Below, piece by piece: positions 7,001 through 8,350 of a DNA stretch of 8,350 bases. The stretch's first letter is position 1. Each line of letters opens with the position of its first letter. Source of the stretch: an uncultured Clostridia bacterium. GTDB taxonomy: Bacteria > Bacillota > Clostridia > Oscillospirales > Acutalibacteraceae. Under the pieces are notes generated by a model. The model was not told where the DNA came from. It searched no databases and saw nothing but the letters and a program-made list of their open reading frames with translations. The DNA lies in assembly GCA_945875045.1 (NCBI GenBank), contig CAMCIX010000054.1, forward strand, positions 1 to 8,350, read 5' to 3'. The translations under genes and the position numbers were made by a program.

Positions 7001-8207
7001 CGAGCTTGTAGCCAGAGGACTTATCGCACAGGTAACCGATGAGGAAGAAATCAAGGAAATGATAAACAACGGCAAGGCGACCTTCTATATCGGCTTTGAC
7101 TGCACAGCCGACAGCCTTACCGCAGGTCATTTTATGGCGCTTACACTTATGAAACGCCTTCAAATGGCGGGCAATAAGCCGATAGCCCTTATAGGCGGCG
7201 GCACTACTATGATAGGCGACCCCTCGGGCAGAACCGATATGCGCAAAATGCTTACAAAAGAGGATATAGACCACAACGCCGACTGCTTTAAGCGCCAGAT
7301 GGAGCGGTTTATCGACTTTTCAGAGGGCAAGGCGCAGATGATAAATAATGCCGATTGGCTCTTAAAACTTAACTACGTTGAGCTTTTGCGCGAGGTGGGC
7401 GCCTGCTTCTCGGTTAACAATATGCTTAGAGCCGAGTGCTACAAGCAGAGAATGGAAAAGGGTCTTTCGTTTTTAGAGTTTAACTATATGATTATGCAGA
7501 GCTACGATTTCTACCACCTGTTTAAGGAATACGGCTGTAATATGCAGTTCGGCGGGGACGACCAATGGAGCAATATGTTAGGCGGCACCGAGCTTATAAG
7601 AAGAAAGTTAGGCAAGGACGCCCACGCTATGACTATAACCCTCCTTACCGATTCGCAGGGACATAAAATGGGCAAGACGGCGGGTAACGCGGTATGGCTT
7701 GACCCGAAAAAGACCTCGCCCTACGAGTTTTACCAGTACTGGCGCAATGTTGCGGACGCCGACGTTTTAAAGTGCATAAGGATGCTTACCTTCCTTCCTC
7801 TTGAGGAAATCGACAAGATGGATAATTGGGAGGGCAGTCAGCTTAACACCGCTAAGGAAATTCTGGCTTACGAGCTTACAAAGTTAGTACATGGCGAGGA
7901 AGAGGCTCAAAAGGCGCAGTCAGCCGCAAAGGCGATTTTTGCGGGCGGCGGCTCCCACGAAAATATGCCCGCTACAACACTTACAGAAGACGATTTAACC
8001 GATGGTGAAATCGGTATTTTGGATATGATGGTTAAAGCTTCCCTTGCCGCTTCAAAGGGGGAGGCAAGACGGCTTGTAACACAGGGCGGAGTAAGCCTTG
8101 ACGACCAAAAAATCACCGACCCGCAGTACAGGGTCACAGCCGATGCCCTTAAAAACGGCGTAGTGCTTAAAAAGGGCAAAAAGGTATTTCATAGGTTTAC
8201 GTTATAA
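6984..8207 (+). CDS. tyrS: Tyrosyl-tRNA synthetase (TyrS), HIGH motif altered to TAGH
   Basis: TyrS activates tyrosine with ATP and loads it on tRNA-Tyr. The 407 residues fit the bacterial family (about 420). The class Ic Rossmann catalytic domain shows YIGFDCTADSL at 35-45, then TAGH at 46-49 in place of the usual HIGH-type motif, GGGTTMIGDPSGR at 71-83, NNMLRAECYKQRM at 145-157, the tyrosine pocket region MQSYDFYHLF at 171-180, QFGGDDQWSN at 188-197, and the KMSKS loop as KMGKT at 228-232, a form normal for TyrS. A C-terminal S4 tRNA-binding domain occupies about 345-407 (ASKGEARRLVTQGGVSL). The Thr at position 46 replaces the ATP-binding first histidine; the second, His49, is kept. The gene overlaps recN by 17 bases. 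Firmicute tyrS genes are often preceded by a T-box leader; none fits here because the upstream DNA is recN. Start 6984 or 6987 cannot be separated. Confidence 0.95.
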   Translation: MMTIYDELVARGLIAQVTDEEEIKEMINNGKATFYIGFDCTADSLTAGHFMALTLMKRLQMAGNKPIALIGGGTTMIGDPSGRTDMRKMLTKEDIDHNADCFKRQMERFIDFSEGKAQMINNADWLLKLNYVELLREVGACFSVNNMLRAECYKQRMEKGLSFLEFNYMIMQSYDFYHLFKEYGCNMQFGGDDQWSNMLGGTELIRRKLGKDAHAMTITLLTDSQGHKMGKTAGNAVWLDPKKTSPYEFYQYWRNVADADVLKCIRMLTFLPLEEIDKMDNWEGSQLNTAKEILAYELTKLVHGEEEAQKAQSAAKAIFAGGGSHENMPATTLTEDDLTDGEIGILDMMVKASLAASKGEARRLVTQGGVSLDDQKITDPQYRVTADALKNGVVLKKGKKVFHRFTL

Positions 8208-8213
8208 GAGGAG
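8207..8213 (+). promoter_or_regulatory. Strong ribosome binding site after tyrS
   Basis: AGAGGAG directly after the tyrS stop is among the best Shine-Dalgarno matches in the window. It lies six bases before TTG at 8220-8222. It implies that something downstream is, or was, translated from the same transcript. Confidence 0.6.
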
Positions 8214-8219
8214 AAAGCT

Positions 8220-8332
8220 TTGAATCACGCCTATTTTATACCTGTCATTTTTCTGTTTTTGATTTTATAGTACGTATCAGGAAATATCCGCGCAAGAAAA
8301 ACGGCAAGAAAAAATCGGTTATTCTTGATTAA
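8220..8332 (+). pseudogene. Small single-pass membrane peptide frame, apparently frameshifted
   Basis: I do not recognise this gene. From the TTG at 8220, behind a strong ribosome binding site, the frame reads NHAYFIPVIFLFLIL and stops at TAG 8268-8270, a hydrophobic stretch of membrane-span character. In the -1 frame the DNA continues as VRIRKYPRKKNGKKKSVILD with a TAA at 8330-8332, a lysine- and arginine-rich tail. Adding one T to the run at 8263-8266 would join them into a peptide of about 37 residues with one transmembrane helix and a basic cytoplasmic tail. That two-part layout is common for tiny membrane proteins, which is why I suspect a one-base loss, natural or a sequencing error. 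Alternatives are a genuine 16-residue hydrophobic peptide, or chance reading frames in A+T-rich DNA. It lies 12 bases after tyrS, so it would share its transcript. Confidence 0.33.
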
Positions 8333-8337
8333 TAACC
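8309..8337 (-). terminator. Probable intrinsic terminator for a convergent minus-strand gene
   Basis: GGTTATT at 8317-8323 and AATAACC at 8331-8337 form a perfect 7-bp stem with a 7-base loop. On the minus strand the stem is followed by a run of six T (complement of 8309-8314), the usual intrinsic-terminator order. On the + strand no T-run follows the stem, so it should not stop the tyrS transcript well. The stem has only two G:C pairs at its base, so strength is uncertain. Confidence 0.45.
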
Positions 8338-8350
8338 TCCATATCTGTCT

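Noticed and set aside
6933..7274. 113-codon minus-strand frame across the recN-tyrS junction
   Set aside because: It is antisense to two certain genes, without a recognisable start signal or family motif.

Overview
This window is a dense, single-direction block of bacterial housekeeping genes, all on the + strand. Gene order, moderate G+C (not counted), strong GGAGG-type ribosome binding sites and protein sequence style point to a Firmicute of the class Clostridia, probably of the Oscillospiraceae/Ruminococcaceae type. That assignment rests on reading style and synteny, not on a database search.

Layout: the 3' end of xseA (1-270), then xseB (274-480), ispA (470-1351), dxs (1368-3194, TTG start), tlyA (3196-4005), nadK (4010-4855), argR (4856-5311), recN (5324-7000) and tyrS (6984-8207). 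Spacing between genes runs from a 17-base overlap to a 16-base gap. I see no internal terminator and no convincing internal promoter, so the whole run is probably one transcript started upstream of the window. The last 143 bases hold a small hydrophobic reading frame with a good ribosome binding site that appears broken by a frameshift (8220-8332). They also hold a hairpin whose T-tract lies on the minus strand (8309-8337), which suggests a convergent gene just past the right edge.

Functionally the block joins exonuclease VII (XseA/XseB), early isoprenoid synthesis (Dxs makes DXP, IspA makes the C15 prenyl diphosphate), ribosomal RNA 2'-O-methylation (TlyA), NADP supply (NadK), arginine-responsive transcription control (ArgR), double-strand-break repair (RecN) and tRNA-Tyr charging (TyrS). 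xseA-xseB-ispA-dxs-tlyA-argR-recN is a known conserved Firmicutes neighbourhood. In Bacillus subtilis and many sporulating clostridia recN is followed by spoIVB and spo0A, but here tyrS takes that place.

I found no CRISPR array, mobile element, tRNA, rRNA, riboswitch or defence system, and nothing that amounts to an undescribed biological system. The points most worth a second look are the replacement of the first histidine of the HIGH motif in TyrS, the tyrS position after recN, and the small broken membrane-peptide frame at the right end.
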